From assembly GCA_944472135.2 (NCBI GenBank), contig OX235262.1, positions 170,933,509-170,997,508 on the forward strand: DNA of 64,000 nucleotides. The letters are read 5' to 3'. Below the pieces are notes generated by a model. It searched no databases, was not told where the DNA came from, and saw only the letters and a list, made by a program, of their open reading frames with translations. Of this stretch, positions 53,590 to 64,000 are shown one piece after another (within the stretch, counting starts at the first letter, position 1; each line of letters starts with the position of its first letter). Both the position numbers and the translations under genes were made by a program. Source of the DNA: Trichobilharzia regenti (Eukaryota; Platyhelminthes; Trematoda; Strigeidida; Schistosomatidae).

Positions 53590-53745
53590 GTATGAAATAA
53601 CCAACCTCGTATCGTTTACCATTTCGTTAGTTTTCTAACAGGACTTAATCCCTTAAAAAATAGGGAAGGATGAGCATGCGGCTAGCAAATCTAACCTCGA
53701 AAATAAATCCAGTCGCTATAGGAACTGCAAAGCACAATAAAAATA
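53590..53745 (+). repeat. SINE4-type tail fragment
   Basis: 'atagggaaggatgagcatgc' and 'ggctagcaaatctaacctcg' resemble the SINE4 body. No tRNA head. Confidence 0.4.
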
Positions 53746-53779
53746 TATAAATAAACTTATTTTTGTCTGTAATCGGAGG

Positions 53780-54110
53780 TCACGAGAAGCATTTTCCAAC
53801 TCTGGGAACGATCCAATCAAGAATCAATTGCTCAACAATTTTCCAAAGAAAACAGAGGTGGATGGGATACACGTTGAAAATATCATCCGGTGACATTGGA
53901 TGTCAAACCAGTCCTCTAGTGGCACTTGAATAGGAAACGACGCGTTGGTCCTACGTCCCGAAATGACATGTATGAAGTCGTTTGAGGAAGGGATGAGAGT
54001 TCAAGGTCAGTCTTTTGGCCAGCTGAAGGGGACTGCAAAAAACAGAGAGGTGTCGCCCCATATTCCACTCAGAACTCAAAGGGATAATAGTCATAATGAG
54101 ACAACCACCA
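53780..54110 (+). mobile_element. RTE-type LINE 3' end
   Basis: 'ctctgggaacgatccaatca' codes the 'ELWERTNQ'-type block. The 3' end 'ctcagaactcaaagggataa' follows. The coding is heavily worn. Confidence 0.65.
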
Positions 54111-54119
54111 CACTGCTTA

Positions 54120-54725
54120 CATTTGTCATCATGCACAAAGTATCATGAATTCGGAAAACAAGTTTAGTGAATAGTAAAATTGTTTTTAAGAGTTTCTGTC
54201 TTACCTTTTTCGTCAGAAAAATTGATAGAATTTTAAGCAGTTGTAAGATAAACAATTCATGCATGATATAATATGGTATTGCATTATTTCATCGGCTAAT
54301 TACAGCACTTTAATACCACAAAAGTGTTTGTATACATTTGAATTGCTTCTTTTTTATTTTTACGATTCAGTAAGTTTTAATAGTTTAATAGCTACCACTT
54401 CATTGTAACACAATAAGCTCTATATCATTTTTAAACTGATTGTTTTATAATGGTTTTTCAGTTCTGTGAGTTTTTTGTAGATAAACGTCAGTGGTACTGG
54501 TGTGGAATGTGCATCTTTTTAGGTCATAAAATCCTTAAAAAATACTCAACCGTAAAGTTAAAAAAATCGTTATTTATGTCCGATAAATGCAATTAGTTTT
54601 GTACATTCCATGTAGAAGTAGGTAGGCACTTTCAGTTAATATCAGAGGTGTGTTTAGTCACTTTGTACCTGTTAATTGAGAAGTTGATTTTTGATAAAAA
54701 AAAGCAGCCAATTGGACAGATAAAA
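54120..54725. other. Unassigned A+T-rich stretch
   Basis: No recognised feature. Confidence 0.35.
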
Positions 54726-54729
54726 GGCG

Positions 54730-55475
54730 CACTTTTTCAACAGAACATCTGCAATTCACTCAGTCCTCTATAATCCTCTTCATCTGGCTCCAAGATGGCC
54801 AATAAGCTCTTATCTGCTCTGTGTCATCCCCGGACGCTTAACTCATCGTTTCGCATTCGGATTCCAATCGATCGCCGAACAAGCGCGAGTTTTCACTAAA
54901 CATCTCCTCAGTGTGTGACACACCCATCTCCATTTTCTTCGGGATATTTGCCAGTTTGGTTCCTTTGCGAAGTTTCTGGTTTCTAATACTCTCTGGCAGG
55001 CTGGCCATCCGATCTTGAGTATGGAGCGATCAAGAGTGACAGCTGTTGATAAAAAATTTGCAGTGGCCTGTTGGGAATGCTTTCAGTGACGCTTTTTACA
55101 GAGTTTGTGTTCCATGCAGAAGAATTGGCTAACTTAGAGTAGGTTTTAGAACTCCGATTCATGTTGTTTACGCTGTGGAGTGCAGACGATTTCCAAACTG
55201 ATTTCAGAGTGATGAAGGTCTGACTTACCTTTACAATCTTGAATGGATTTCACATCCTAATCCATACTGTCACCTACAGTTGAAACGACCTTGCCTAGAT
55301 TAGCGAAGGAAGTAACCTCTTTCAGATTTCTTCCTTTGATAGTGATTAGTTATCTTCGTCACCTTTGTCTTCTCTACATTTATTTAAAGTCCTTTCTGTT
55401 CTGCCAATTTCATAATTTGATTTCGCTTCCCAAAGGCTTTTAACAGCTCGCATTATTCAGGTCTCTCTCATTCTA
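54730..55475 (-). pseudogene. RTE-type LINE C-terminal half
   Basis: Minus strand: 55330-55440 linker ('caccttgtcttctctacatt' region), 55100-55260 the conserved C-terminal region, and 54780-55080 the terminal block containing 'ctggccatccgatcttgagt' reversed. Long decay; no intact motif. Confidence 0.65.
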
Positions 55476-55529
55476 AAGAAGAATAAGTTTCTCTTTATGT
55501 TTTTGTTGTGCTCTGAAGTTTATGTAACA

Positions 55530-55960
55530 GTTGGATTGATCTTCCGGGATAAAGTCATCAACCTCATTATCAACCTTCCTTCTTTTTGAAGGCCTTGGAT
55601 TGGCTAGTAAAATGACGAACTACTAAACCTAGCGAGGTTCGATATGTTTATGTTAATTACAAGTACAGGTGTTAAACACAGAGCAAAAGTTGATACAAAA
55701 AGTCATTTAGTCAATGATCTTATCGTTCTCCTTTTCAATACAGTTGGTAATTGACTAAAATATTCGTTATGGATTATTCTCTTTCTCAGGTTTAGTAGAA
55801 AAGAAGAAATCATCAGGTTGCAGACATTTCAAATACTTGCGAGAGTAGAAAACACCATTGTAAGTTATGTTTTAATAGATTAAAACAAAGGGAACTAAAG
55901 CTATTATATGCAATGTATTGATTGGGGTTTTTTGTAGCCTGAATTGTAATCAGTCTGCCT
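55530..55960. repeat. SINE4-type tail (-) and repeat X tail (+)
   Basis: 55530-55640 on the minus strand has 'cgaacctcgctaggtttagt' and 'ggttgataatgaggttgatg'. 55780-55960 on the plus strand is an X tail with 'caaatacttgcgagagtaga' and 'aatagattaaaacaaaggga'. Confidence 0.5.
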
Positions 55961-56029
55961 GATTTCACTAAATCCACTTCATATTTGGTCACTGATGAGT
56001 ATCAAATTGTCTGTCAGCAGATAATTCCC

Positions 56030-56825
56030 TTGAGTTCCGAGTGGGACACACAACTTCAACAACAAATCTCCATTTTCTTCTATTCTCTGCCATCCATTTC
56101 ACCTAAGGCCCACGATTGACCATAATCTCTCATCTCCAAGTCACCCTTGCACTGATGACCCCTTTATCGCTTTCCATTCACCTTCCATCCACCCGATGGC
56201 CTGCATTGAGCGCGATGTCATTCGGTGGCCTCCTCAACATATGAGCGACCCTATCCATTTCCATTTTCTCGTACATATTTGTTGAGCGACAAGATCTCGA
56301 CTGTTGTTTTGTTACCAGCCAGACAGCCACCAAGCCAGAGTTTCTTCTTGCTAATTCTTCCTGGTTGATTGACCGGCTGGCGTGTTGATCTCCAGTGTGG
56401 AACCAGCCAGTGCAGGTGGCAGCTGTTGATAAGAGTCTGCAGTGGCCTATCGGAAATCCTTTCCGTGACGCGCGGTACACATTTCTGACTCGGATAGAAT
56501 AACTGACCGACTTGAAATTAGTGTTGAAAATCCGAATCTTTTTCCTTATGCTGAGTACAGAAGATTTACAAACTGGTGTCAGGTTGACGAAGGCGTATCT
56601 TACCTTCATGATTGTGGCTGGCTGCTTTCACATCTTCATGTGTTCCGCTGGCTTTTAGTTGAAACGATGCCTCCTGGCCAGTTAAGTGAAGGGAGGAAGT
56701 AACCTCTTTTAAATCTCTCCTGTTGATGGTGATTGGTGCAGTTTGTTGTTGTTGTTGTTGCTGTTGCGGTCCGTTGGTTATCTTCATCGCCTCCATCTTT
56801 ACTATGTTGACCTGCAGAATAATCA
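56030..56825 (-). pseudogene. RTE-type LINE C-terminal part, twin of 62880-63660
   Basis: The frame at 56178-56609 reads 'MKVRYAFVNLTPVCKSSVLS', 'IRKKIRIFNTNFKSVSYSI' and on to 'EKMEMDRVAHMLRRPPNDIA'. The preceding frame has a Q run (56566-56835). At 62880-63660 the opposite strand carries almost the same sequence, including the same frame losses. Confidence 0.8.
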
Positions 56826-56944
56826 TAACTATCATGAATACACGTCAGTAAGTAATTGAAAATTTAAATTTTGCATTTTTAATCTTCTTTAAAGAGTATT
56901 ATTATTATTCTCATGGAAAATTCCCATTGTAACATTTAGAAAAT

Positions 56945-58510
56945 CAAAACAAGTGATTCAGCGAAGAGACTCTTTTCAACGAATTTATCATCAAGCTGTA
57001 CAGTCGTATATATATGGTTTTTCAGAAGTTATATCCGGTGAGGGAATTGAATCTTAGGTGTGAATACATAAAATAATAATAAAATAATCATATGAAGTTC
57101 AATTAAAACTAAAATGTTTGTGATTATAATCGTAGTTAAATGTCAAGTGGCAAAGCAGATTAATGTCATATATAGAATAATTCATAGGAGGGATAGAACT
57201 TGAAAAAGGATGTGCAATTATAGGATTAGTAGGCAAATCGAATAAAACAAAAACGTTACGTAATATTGTGTGAAATTTAATAGCATAGAATTTATCGTTG
57301 TAAAAAAGAATTGATTTAGAATGACAAGTGGAACAAGTGAAATAATACCGGGGACAGTTCAAAGTGAGAATAGTAATAATAACAATTGACTTAATAAGGA
57401 AGAGTATACAAATTGAATAGACAAAATAAAAATGAAAAATTGGTAGAGCTAAAATATGATTGGGGATTATCATATTTTAGCATAGAGGGATTAAGACCAT
57501 GAAAGTTGGAGGGGTTGAACGAACTTTTTCTGTACACAGAGATCTGGCTTTTCTGTTTCGATAGCCAAAGCTTCAGCAATACAGATGAGTCGGGTACGTA
57601 GGGATTTAGGTAAATTGCTCTTTGCCTTGTAGATGACTTTAAAGGCGGAGGCTATAGAGATAGGGTGATCATTTTCGACCAGATGTTCTATGATCGCGCT
57701 TCTTATTGCTCCACTTCCACCTTTTCGTAGCCATGCAGGATAATGTTCTTGCACCCTCTTGGACAAAACTCGAGTCGAACGACCGATATACCTAGCTCCA
57801 CAAGAGCAGGTGAATTGATAAACGCACATAGAGTTGGTCAACATTGGGATCTTGTCCTTCAGGTTATTGAACAATAATGGTCGGCTAGTAAAAGCTATTC
57901 TCAGAGAGGCAGCAGGGAATGTTCTTTTCAGGGACTGTGATATCCTTCGTTTCATGATATCGGAAGCTAAGTCCCCTTTGAATTCTAAGCTCATGTAAAG
58001 TATTTTCTTGGGAGCGGTTGATAAGTCACGTTTTGTAGGCTTTGAATGTATATTCTTATCTATAAAACGTGGTGGAAATCCATTTTCCATTAGGATTTTC
58101 CTCAAAGTGTATAACTCATCTTCCACAGTATCAGTGCTACATATGCGCCGAATACGAGTGGCAAGCGACCGGACCAGGTTTCGTTTTCGACCAATAGGTA
58201 CCCAGCTATAGAAATTTGTCAGTTGACCATTCCATAACAGCCTACGATAAATCGATCTCTTCAGAGTTCCATCGGTCCTTCTTGATAAGTTCACATCGAG
58301 GAAATGAATGCTAGACTCGTTCTCCATTTCGAGTGTGAATTTTATCGCAGGATGGCACTCATTAAATACATTTAATATATTATTCAGGTTACAATCAATA
58401 TTACAAATAATAAAGGTGTCATCTACATACCTTTTATATATTTGAAAGCTTTGAATTATAGGCTTCAGGGAATTAATATTATTTCCTAAGGGAATATCTT
58501 AAAGCTGCGA
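56945..58510 (-). mobile_element. PLE-Y copy with the best-preserved endonuclease
   Basis: Minus-strand order: the end of the RT with YVDD (58400-58450), linker, GIY-YIG endonuclease to 57491, about 450 bases of A+T-rich non-coding sequence (57045-57490), and a 3' block near 56950-57030 ('gcttgatgataaattcgttg', 'aaaagagtctcttcg'). It is truncated on the 5' side inside RT. Confidence 0.8.
57491..58500 (-). CDS. PLE-Y RT end plus GIY-YIG endonuclease (open frame)
   Basis: An open frame runs from about 58500 to 57491 without a stop; the first ATG is at 58327. It reads 'FQIYKRYVDDTFIICNID' (RT active site and following strand), 'NECHPAIKFTLE', 'SSIHFLDVNLSRR', 'SIYRRLLWNGQLTNFYSWVP', a basic linker, 'VYQFTCSCGARYIGRSTRVL', 'KRVQEHYPAWLRKG', 'AIIEHLVENDHPI' and 'EALAIETEKPDLCVQKKFVQ'. 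The GIY-YIG pieces (Y, YIG, R, H, E) are all present. The N-terminal and most of the RT are lost, so it cannot retrotranspose alone. It is the most intact PLE endonuclease in the window. Confidence 0.85.
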
Positions 58511-58514
58511 AAAG

Positions 58515-59065
58515 GCATTATAGATTAACTCAGGGGGCTAAAGTTTTCAAACTGTTAACTTTCATTTTACATCTTTTTCCAGTATATCCGTATATATGTA
58601 TTTGTTTCCTCTAAATGTGTAAAGGAAAGTAGAAAATGTCTTAACATGTGTTGTGAGAATTTCAATTTGTTTAATTAGGTTAGTGTGTGTAAATATTTAC
58701 CAGATAAATAATAATAGGCAAATAGGTAGGAATTTACTGTTTATGCTTATTCGTTTGTTTTTTTTAATTTATTTATTTACTCTTGTGAAGCAACTTCTGT
58801 GAATGCATGTGAACATTTTCGAATTTAAAAATGGTTAGGCGGTGTAATCAATTTTGGATTTGGAAATAGATTTTGTAATTTTCAAACTTTGCCTTCAACA
58901 CAACGTTTAGTGGTTTGCTACTTGGATTCATGTTAATAATAATAATAATAATAGTGAAATGTAGTCATGATGAAAATTTATAATAATGGGAATGAAATTC
59001 TAAATTTTCTACTAATTGGTAAAGTATGAGAAAGTTAGGTTTTTAATTAAACTGGAAGTTTGGAC
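58515..59065. other. Unassigned A+T-rich stretch with AAT tracts
   Basis: (AAT)n lies at 58935-58953. No coding region is recognised. Confidence 0.4.
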
Positions 59066-59069
59066 AATA

Positions 59070-61310
59070 GGATAATAATAATAATAATGATAATGATAAT
59101 AATAATAATAGCTTTATTCTCAACAGTGTTCATATAATGTACAGAATTTTCAACGAAGTTTATTGCATAATACTTCCTCTTTATCCAAGGTCTTCAAGTG
59201 AAATAGTACCTGACAGTAGATTGTGTGACACACTGCTATCTGACTTGAAACGAAAACCCATCCCTAAGGATGCCTCTTCTTTGTGTCTCTCCTCCGACTA
59301 ATGCACAACATTTGGTTGAAAACACATTTTAATAAATGTCCAGGTGTATATTTCCTGACCCAGGGAGATAATAATTATTATTTATTATTATTATATCCTT
59401 TAATTCATAGAGGAACATAAGGCTTCAGCCGCACGTCTCAATTGTCTTCTGTTCCCCGCCAACGTTTTCACCACATGACTCCACGTTTGCTTACATTCTT
59501 TCATCTTCTCTTCACATCACCTACTCCATGTCACACACGCACTGATGACGAACTCGCCGCTTCCCATTCGGGTTCCACTCGAGCAGTGGCTTGTCTAGTG
59601 ATGCCACTTGATGGTTTGTTTTCTAAGAGTATGGCTAATCTATCTTCATTTCTTCCTGCTTATTGGTTTCACAATCGGTTCGTGCTAGGTTGGTTCGCTC
59701 ATTGCCAGAGATCCCTGTTGCTGATCTTTTCTGGCTGGCCATCTGATCTTGAATATTGAGCGAAGACGACTATTAATGAAAGTCTGTAGTTTGTTTGAGG
59801 TGCTTTTTATGACGCGCCAAGTCTCTGATCCGTATGGTGAGTAGCACTGACTGACTTCACATTGGAGTTGAAAATCCGGATCTTAATTTTGATGCTGAGT
59901 GCTGTTGACCTCCACACAGACTTGAGAGTAATGAAAGCTTGCCTGGCTTTTCCGATTCTGGCTTTGAAATCCTCGTCAGTTCCGCCTGTAGTTGAAACGA
60001 TGCTTCCCAGGTAGGTAGGTAGGTAAAGGAGGTTGTTTCTTTCAGGTTCCTCCCATTTTTGCTGGCTGATTGTTGTCTGCTGTTGTTGCTGTTGCCCGTG
60101 AATCTTTATCACTTACCTCTGTTTTCTCTATGTTCACTTGAAGTCCTATCTGTTATGCTTTTTCTGCCAGCTTGTTGCTTTTCACTTGCATATCTTATAG
60201 TTTTTGGGAAATCAGACATATATCATCGGCGAAGTTCAATGATGATCCGTAGAGTGGCGATTTGATCAAAACATGACTTGTTTCTCCTGAATCCGGCTTG
60301 TTTCGGTCGAAGTTTTTCATCCAGGTTGGCTTGTTTGATTCTCTCCAGGATGATGCGGCTTAGTATTCTGCTTGGAATGGGCAAGAGCATAATTCCGCGC
60401 TAGTTTTTGCATTGACTTAAGTCTCCTTTCTTCGGTAGTTTGAATAAGTATCCTTTCTCCCAATCCTCGAGTACTTTGCCCTCCTTCCACACCTTCTCCA
60501 GTAGTGGTGTCATCAAGTCCGCTGTTGTCTCTGGGTGCATTTTTAATGCTTTGCTGGAATTCCATCTGGTCCCGGTGTTTTCCCAGCTTTAAGCATCTTG
60601 ATGGCATTCAGGACTTCTGATTTCGTCGGGCGGTCAATGTTCACTGGTACTTCTGCTTCCGTTGTTGGTATTGTTGGGCGTGTTTTAGGTGGCGGTCGAT
60701 TTAGTAGTCTTCTGAAGTGTTCAACCCAGTGTTTTCTTTGCTCCACCTCTTTGGTGATTGACTTTCCATTGTCATCCTTGACTGGCTTAATCTGTGTCAA
60801 ACTTTTGCCCTATAGGTGCCCAGTTGCTTGGTGGAGTGTGGCGTGGTCTCCTTTGCCTGCAGCTTGTTCTGCTTCACTTGACATGGCTTCATAATATTTT
60901 CTTTTGTCTTTCCTGGGACTCTTCTTTACTCTTTTGTTCAGCGTAGTGTAGCTTGCATTCAATTTTGTTTCACAATCCTCCTCTCTTCTATTAGTTTCCA
61001 AGTGTCCGTTGTGAGATAATAATCGCTGAATAATTGAAGACTGTAGGTAATTAGTGTCATCTTTCAGGGTAGTTTGTACTAAAAATCCCAAGAACAGTTA
61101 TCTCATTTATTGAGATACGTTGTCACTCAGGATTTTGCTGTCTCTCAGGTTTGCTAAAAACTTGTGAACCAGCAGGTTGTGGACATTACAAATACTCACA
61201 AGAGTAGAAAACACCATTAGAGGTCATATTTTATTGAACTAAGATAAATTGAACAAAAGAAATTGTGCAATATAAAGATGGAGTATTTCGGTAGCTCAGC
61301 TTTTAAACGG
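59070..61310 (+). repeat. Repeat X copy split by an RTE element
   Basis: The 5' part (59070-59350) and the tail (61090-61310, 'caccattagaggtcatattt', 'agatggagtatttcggtag') are parts of one X copy, as judged from the continuous copy at 23440-23880. The inserted material is the RTE copy at 59385-61060. Confidence 0.6.
59385..61060 (-). pseudogene. RTE-type LINE, long copy with central deletion
   Basis: Minus strand. 60810-61060 is the endonuclease/RT spacer ('KRKYYEAMSSEAEQAAGKGD'). 60543-60800 is the RT start ('KMLKAGKTPGPDGIPAKH', with a TPGPDGIP motif). 60317-60607 is the RT part in another frame ('QMEFQQSIKNAPRDNSGLDD'). The catalytic YADD region is missing near 60230-60300. 59807-60112 gives 'GGTDEDFKARIGKARQAFIT' and 'LKSVWRSTALSIKIKIRIF'. 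The 3' end is at 59390-59410. Confidence 0.85.
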
Positions 61311-61599
61311 GCCATCCGATCATTGATCCTCAAAATGCCAAGATTCGAAAAAATACAGATAAGCTTATTCAGAAGTGGTTGTTCAGCAAACCAGTTTCAG
61401 GATTACTTAATAAGGTGGGCCTTTTTTCCGTAAATTATTGCACGTGATTTCAGTGAAAAGTTTAATCAAAAGGAAGAGATATTTTGAAGAAGGATGAATA
61501 TAAAATGTTGTTCTTTAAGTTCGAAGTGGAGCCTTGAGCTTCAAGAACATGCCTCTATTTCATTATGTTATGTAAAATCTTTTTTTTATCTGGTTCCAC

Positions 61600-62400
61600 T
61601 ATACCTCATAAACTTTCATTTCCCCTTGACATGAACAACTCCATACCATCCTTCCATTGATGCCTACCTCGTCGTTTTCAATTCACATTGCGCCCTAAGA
61701 ACTGACTCACGATGTCACTCAATGGTCTGCTTAGTGTATGTTTAATTCATCTCCTTTTTCTTTTGCATATCTGTTAAGTCAACAGTGATTGTGAGTCGGT
61801 GGCACAGTGGTTAGAACTCTCACCGACCATGCACATGGTCCAAGGTTCGATCCCCTGCCGACGCACACCTGATATTAATGGTCGGCCTGCCGATATCCGT
61901 GCTGAAAATTCCATACTTGTACTAAAAATACAGTGTGGAATCAAGCTGTAATGAAAAATAATCAAAAAAAAGGTTTATTTTCAGAGTTCATGACTGCTTA
62001 TGCTTTCCATCCTATCATCTGACCTTCAGTATGGAAATGGTGAAAACAGCTGTTAATGGAAGTTTGCAGAAGGCTGTTTGAAATACTCTTCGTGACGCTT
62101 AGGCCAAGTCTCCCAACTATTCAGACGGACTGACTTCATATTCTTGCTAAGAATCCGCATCTTGTTCTTTATACTGCGTGCAGTAGATTCCCACCTTAAT
62201 TTCAGAGTGATAAAGTTCTGCCTGGCTTTCCTGATCCTACCACTGACATCCTCATCTACACCCTTTAGAGTTAAAACGATTTTCCCGAGATACGTTTAAA
62301 AAAAGTGACCCTTAAGATTTCTCTCACTGATGGTGATTGGTGCTTTTCGTTGTTGTTGATTAGGTATCCTCATCACTTCTTTCTTCTCTATGCTCAGAAA
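61600..62400 (-). pseudogene. RTE-type LINE C-terminal half, split by SINE3
   Basis: 62290-62390 is the linker with a short Q run. 61985-62280 is the conserved C-terminal region (e.g. 'cctggctttcctgatcctac' reversed). 61600-61780 is the terminal block. SINE3 at 61793-61970 separates the last two. Confidence 0.7.
61793..61970 (+). mobile_element. SINE3 copy inside RTE
   Basis: Head 'gagtcggtggcacagtggtt', B-box region 'caaggttcgatcccctgccg', body with a deletion ('ggtcggcctgccgatatccg', skipping the 'cgaaatttgggctac' part), tail 'gtgtggaatcaagctgtaat' and A-rich end. It is younger than the host RTE fragment. Confidence 0.82.
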
Positions 62401-62469
62401 CCAGGGTTTTCCATCCGAAAAACTGAGGCCTGGTCAAAGTAGAGTATACGGAAGCCTACCGTTTCCACT

Positions 62470-62850
62470 CGGCTTCTTTTGACTTTTTAGATAGCATTGA
62501 ATAACTTCATCTTGCACACTAATTGACCAGTTTTAAATATATGTTCAGCTACAGCACTGCTTTATTATCCAAAGTTTACCTTTTTTCTAGCCAAGCAGGA
62601 CAATGCTGTTTGACTATTTTAGATAGAAAACACGCATTAAACGCTCTTTATATCTCACTCCACGGCCACCCAGGTATCAAATTTATCATCGAAGCAGAAG
62701 CTGGACAAAAATTTCGTTTCTGGACGTTCGACTAGCAAGGAAGTTTGATGGAACATTCAGTAGATCAGTATATAGAAAACCTACGTAAAACAGCCAGTTG
62801 ACAAACATTTACAGTTAAGTGTCGATAAATCTCCTCGTCAAGCTGCCAAA
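62470..62850. pseudogene. PLE-Y fragments on opposite strands
   Basis: 62480-62640 on the minus strand codes the endonuclease piece 'QHCPAWL'-like (compare 'EHYPAWLRKG'). 62660-62840 on the plus strand codes 'HPGIKFIIEAEAGQKFRF' and, shifted, 'FDGTFSRSVYRKPT' and 'NSQLTNIYS', matching the RT-linker of 57491-58500. The two pieces abut at about 62650 in inverted order. Confidence 0.65.
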
Positions 62851-62869
62851 GAAGGGCCTGTGCAAGACC

Positions 62870-63665
62870 TGACGTGGAATAATGCTCTTGTCCATGCCAA
62901 GTAAACAACCAGCACCAATCACCATCAACAGGAGAGATTTAAAAGAGATTACTTCCTCCCTTCACTTATCTGGCCAGGAGGCATCGTTTCAACTAAAAGC
63001 CAGCGGAACACATGAAGATGTGAAAGCAGCCAGCCACAATCATGAAGGTAAGATACGCCTTCGTCAACCTGACACCAGTTTGTAAATCTTCTGTACTCAG
63101 TGTAAGGAACAAGATTCAGATTTTCAACACTAATTTCAAGTCGGTCAGTTCTTCTATCCGAGTCAGAAATGTGTACCGCGTGTCACGGAAAGGATTTCCA
63201 ATAGGTCACTGCAGACTCGTATCAACAGCTGCCACCTGCACTGGCTGGTTCCATACTGAAGATCAACACGTCAGCCGGTCAATCGACCAGAAAGAATTAG
63301 CAAGAAGAAACTCTGGCTTGGTGGCTGTCTGGCTGGTAACAAAACAACAGTCGAGATCTGGTCACTCAACAAATTTGTAAGAGAAAATGGAAATGGATAG
63401 GGTCGCTCATATGTTGAGGAGGCCAGCGAATGACATCGCGCTTAATGCACGCGAGTGAGAGGTGAACGGGAGGCGATGAGTGGGTCTTGAATGTGACAGT
63501 GACATGGAAGAGATCGTGCTAGGAGGTGGAGGAGGAGATGAGAGATTATGGTCAATCGTGGATTTGGCTGAAGAGGACAGCGGAATATAGAAGGAATCGG
63601 AGATGTGTTGTTGAAACCCCATGTTCCACTTGGAATCCAAAGGAATAATAATATAAATAAATATC
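62870..63665 (+). pseudogene. RTE-type LINE C-terminal part, twin of 56030-56825
   Basis: 62882-63085 gives 'QPAPITINRRDLKEITSSLH', then 63042-63380 'MKVRYAFVNLTPVCKSSVLS' and 'VRNKIQIFNTNFKSVSSSI'. The 3' end 'cttggaatccaaaggaataa' is near 63628-63650. Compare the twin copy on the minus strand. Confidence 0.8.
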
Positions 63666-63669
63666 AAAC

Positions 63670-64000
63670 GAAACCTGGTAATACCTCTTGCGACAGCTAT
63701 TCGAAGAATCGGCAGCTTTGAATCAGAAGATGAACAGACTGTAAAATTTACGTAGACACTGAATGAAAATGACTACCGTTCATGCTTAGTAGATTAACCC
63801 ATGCATAGAAGCCATAATCAACAAAAAAAAGCACCTTAGTACTGATGTTCATAAATGGGGACTTCAGCGCCGACAATCTTGCCAGCATACCTAAAGAAGA
63901 GAAAGTCATACGCTCTGAAAAAGAACACCCTTTTCATCTGCATTATCACTGGTATTCTCTTGCTCTAGAAAATTAACAGATAAAGGCTAAAACCAGTATT
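63670..64000. other. Unassigned stretch at the window end
   Basis: No frame, repeat or RNA gene is recognised. Confidence 0.35.

Noticed and set aside
60543..60800. Host gene with an 85-residue conserved frame
   Set aside because: The 'AGKTPGPDGIP' motif is the start of an RTE-type reverse transcriptase and lies in order with the other parts of that element.

Overview
This 64 kb window is A+T-rich eukaryotic DNA made almost entirely of decayed transposable elements. I found no convincing host exon, rRNA gene or functional tRNA gene. The repeats point to a schistosome blood fluke: an SMalpha-type tRNA-derived SINE with a hammerhead ribozyme, many fragments of an RTE-type (SR2-like) LINE, a CR1-like LINE, Penelope-like elements (PLEs) with GIY-YIG endonuclease, and a Ty3/gypsy-type LTR element. 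The species cannot be fixed from sequence reading alone.

Layout. 0-5 kb: repeat X split by a SINE, a hairpin repeat, SINE-Z and an RTE 3' end. 5-8 kb: a PLE fragment and a CR1-like pseudogene. 8.7-11.2 kb: a second hammerhead SINE family (SINE2), a large palindrome, and a young miniature LTR element inside a SINE3 copy. 12-20 kb: SMalpha composites, a PLE and SINE-Z. 20-27.3 kb: an RTE copy interrupted by a complete SMalpha with target-site duplication, then X, PLE and RTE fragments. 27.4-31 kb: a PLE carrying SINE3, next to a second PLE family (PLE2) bounded by a 14-bp direct repeat. 31-45 kb: RTE fragments, SINEs, a CR1-like 3' end and a third PLE family (PLE3). 45-54 kb: SINE4, an SMalpha inverted pair, RTE, a second PLE3 and SINE3. 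54-64 kb: RTE fragments on both strands, the best-preserved PLE endonuclease reading frame, and a large RTE copy inside repeat X.

The elements relate as hosts and dependents. SINEs and the miniature LTR element encode no complete replication machinery. SINE4 ends in sequence resembling the RTE 3' end, which suggests RTE mobilisation. The miniature LTR element keeps identical LTRs, a primer-binding site and a polypurine tract. The main points for follow-up are the second hammerhead SINE family with covarying helices, the recurrent head-to-head inverted SINE pairs, and two PLE families whose truncated reverse transcriptase begins at the same motif next to an inverted copy of the 3' tip. Family names SINE2, SINE3, SINE4, SINE-Z, X, M, PLE-Y, PLE2 and PLE3 are labels for this window only.
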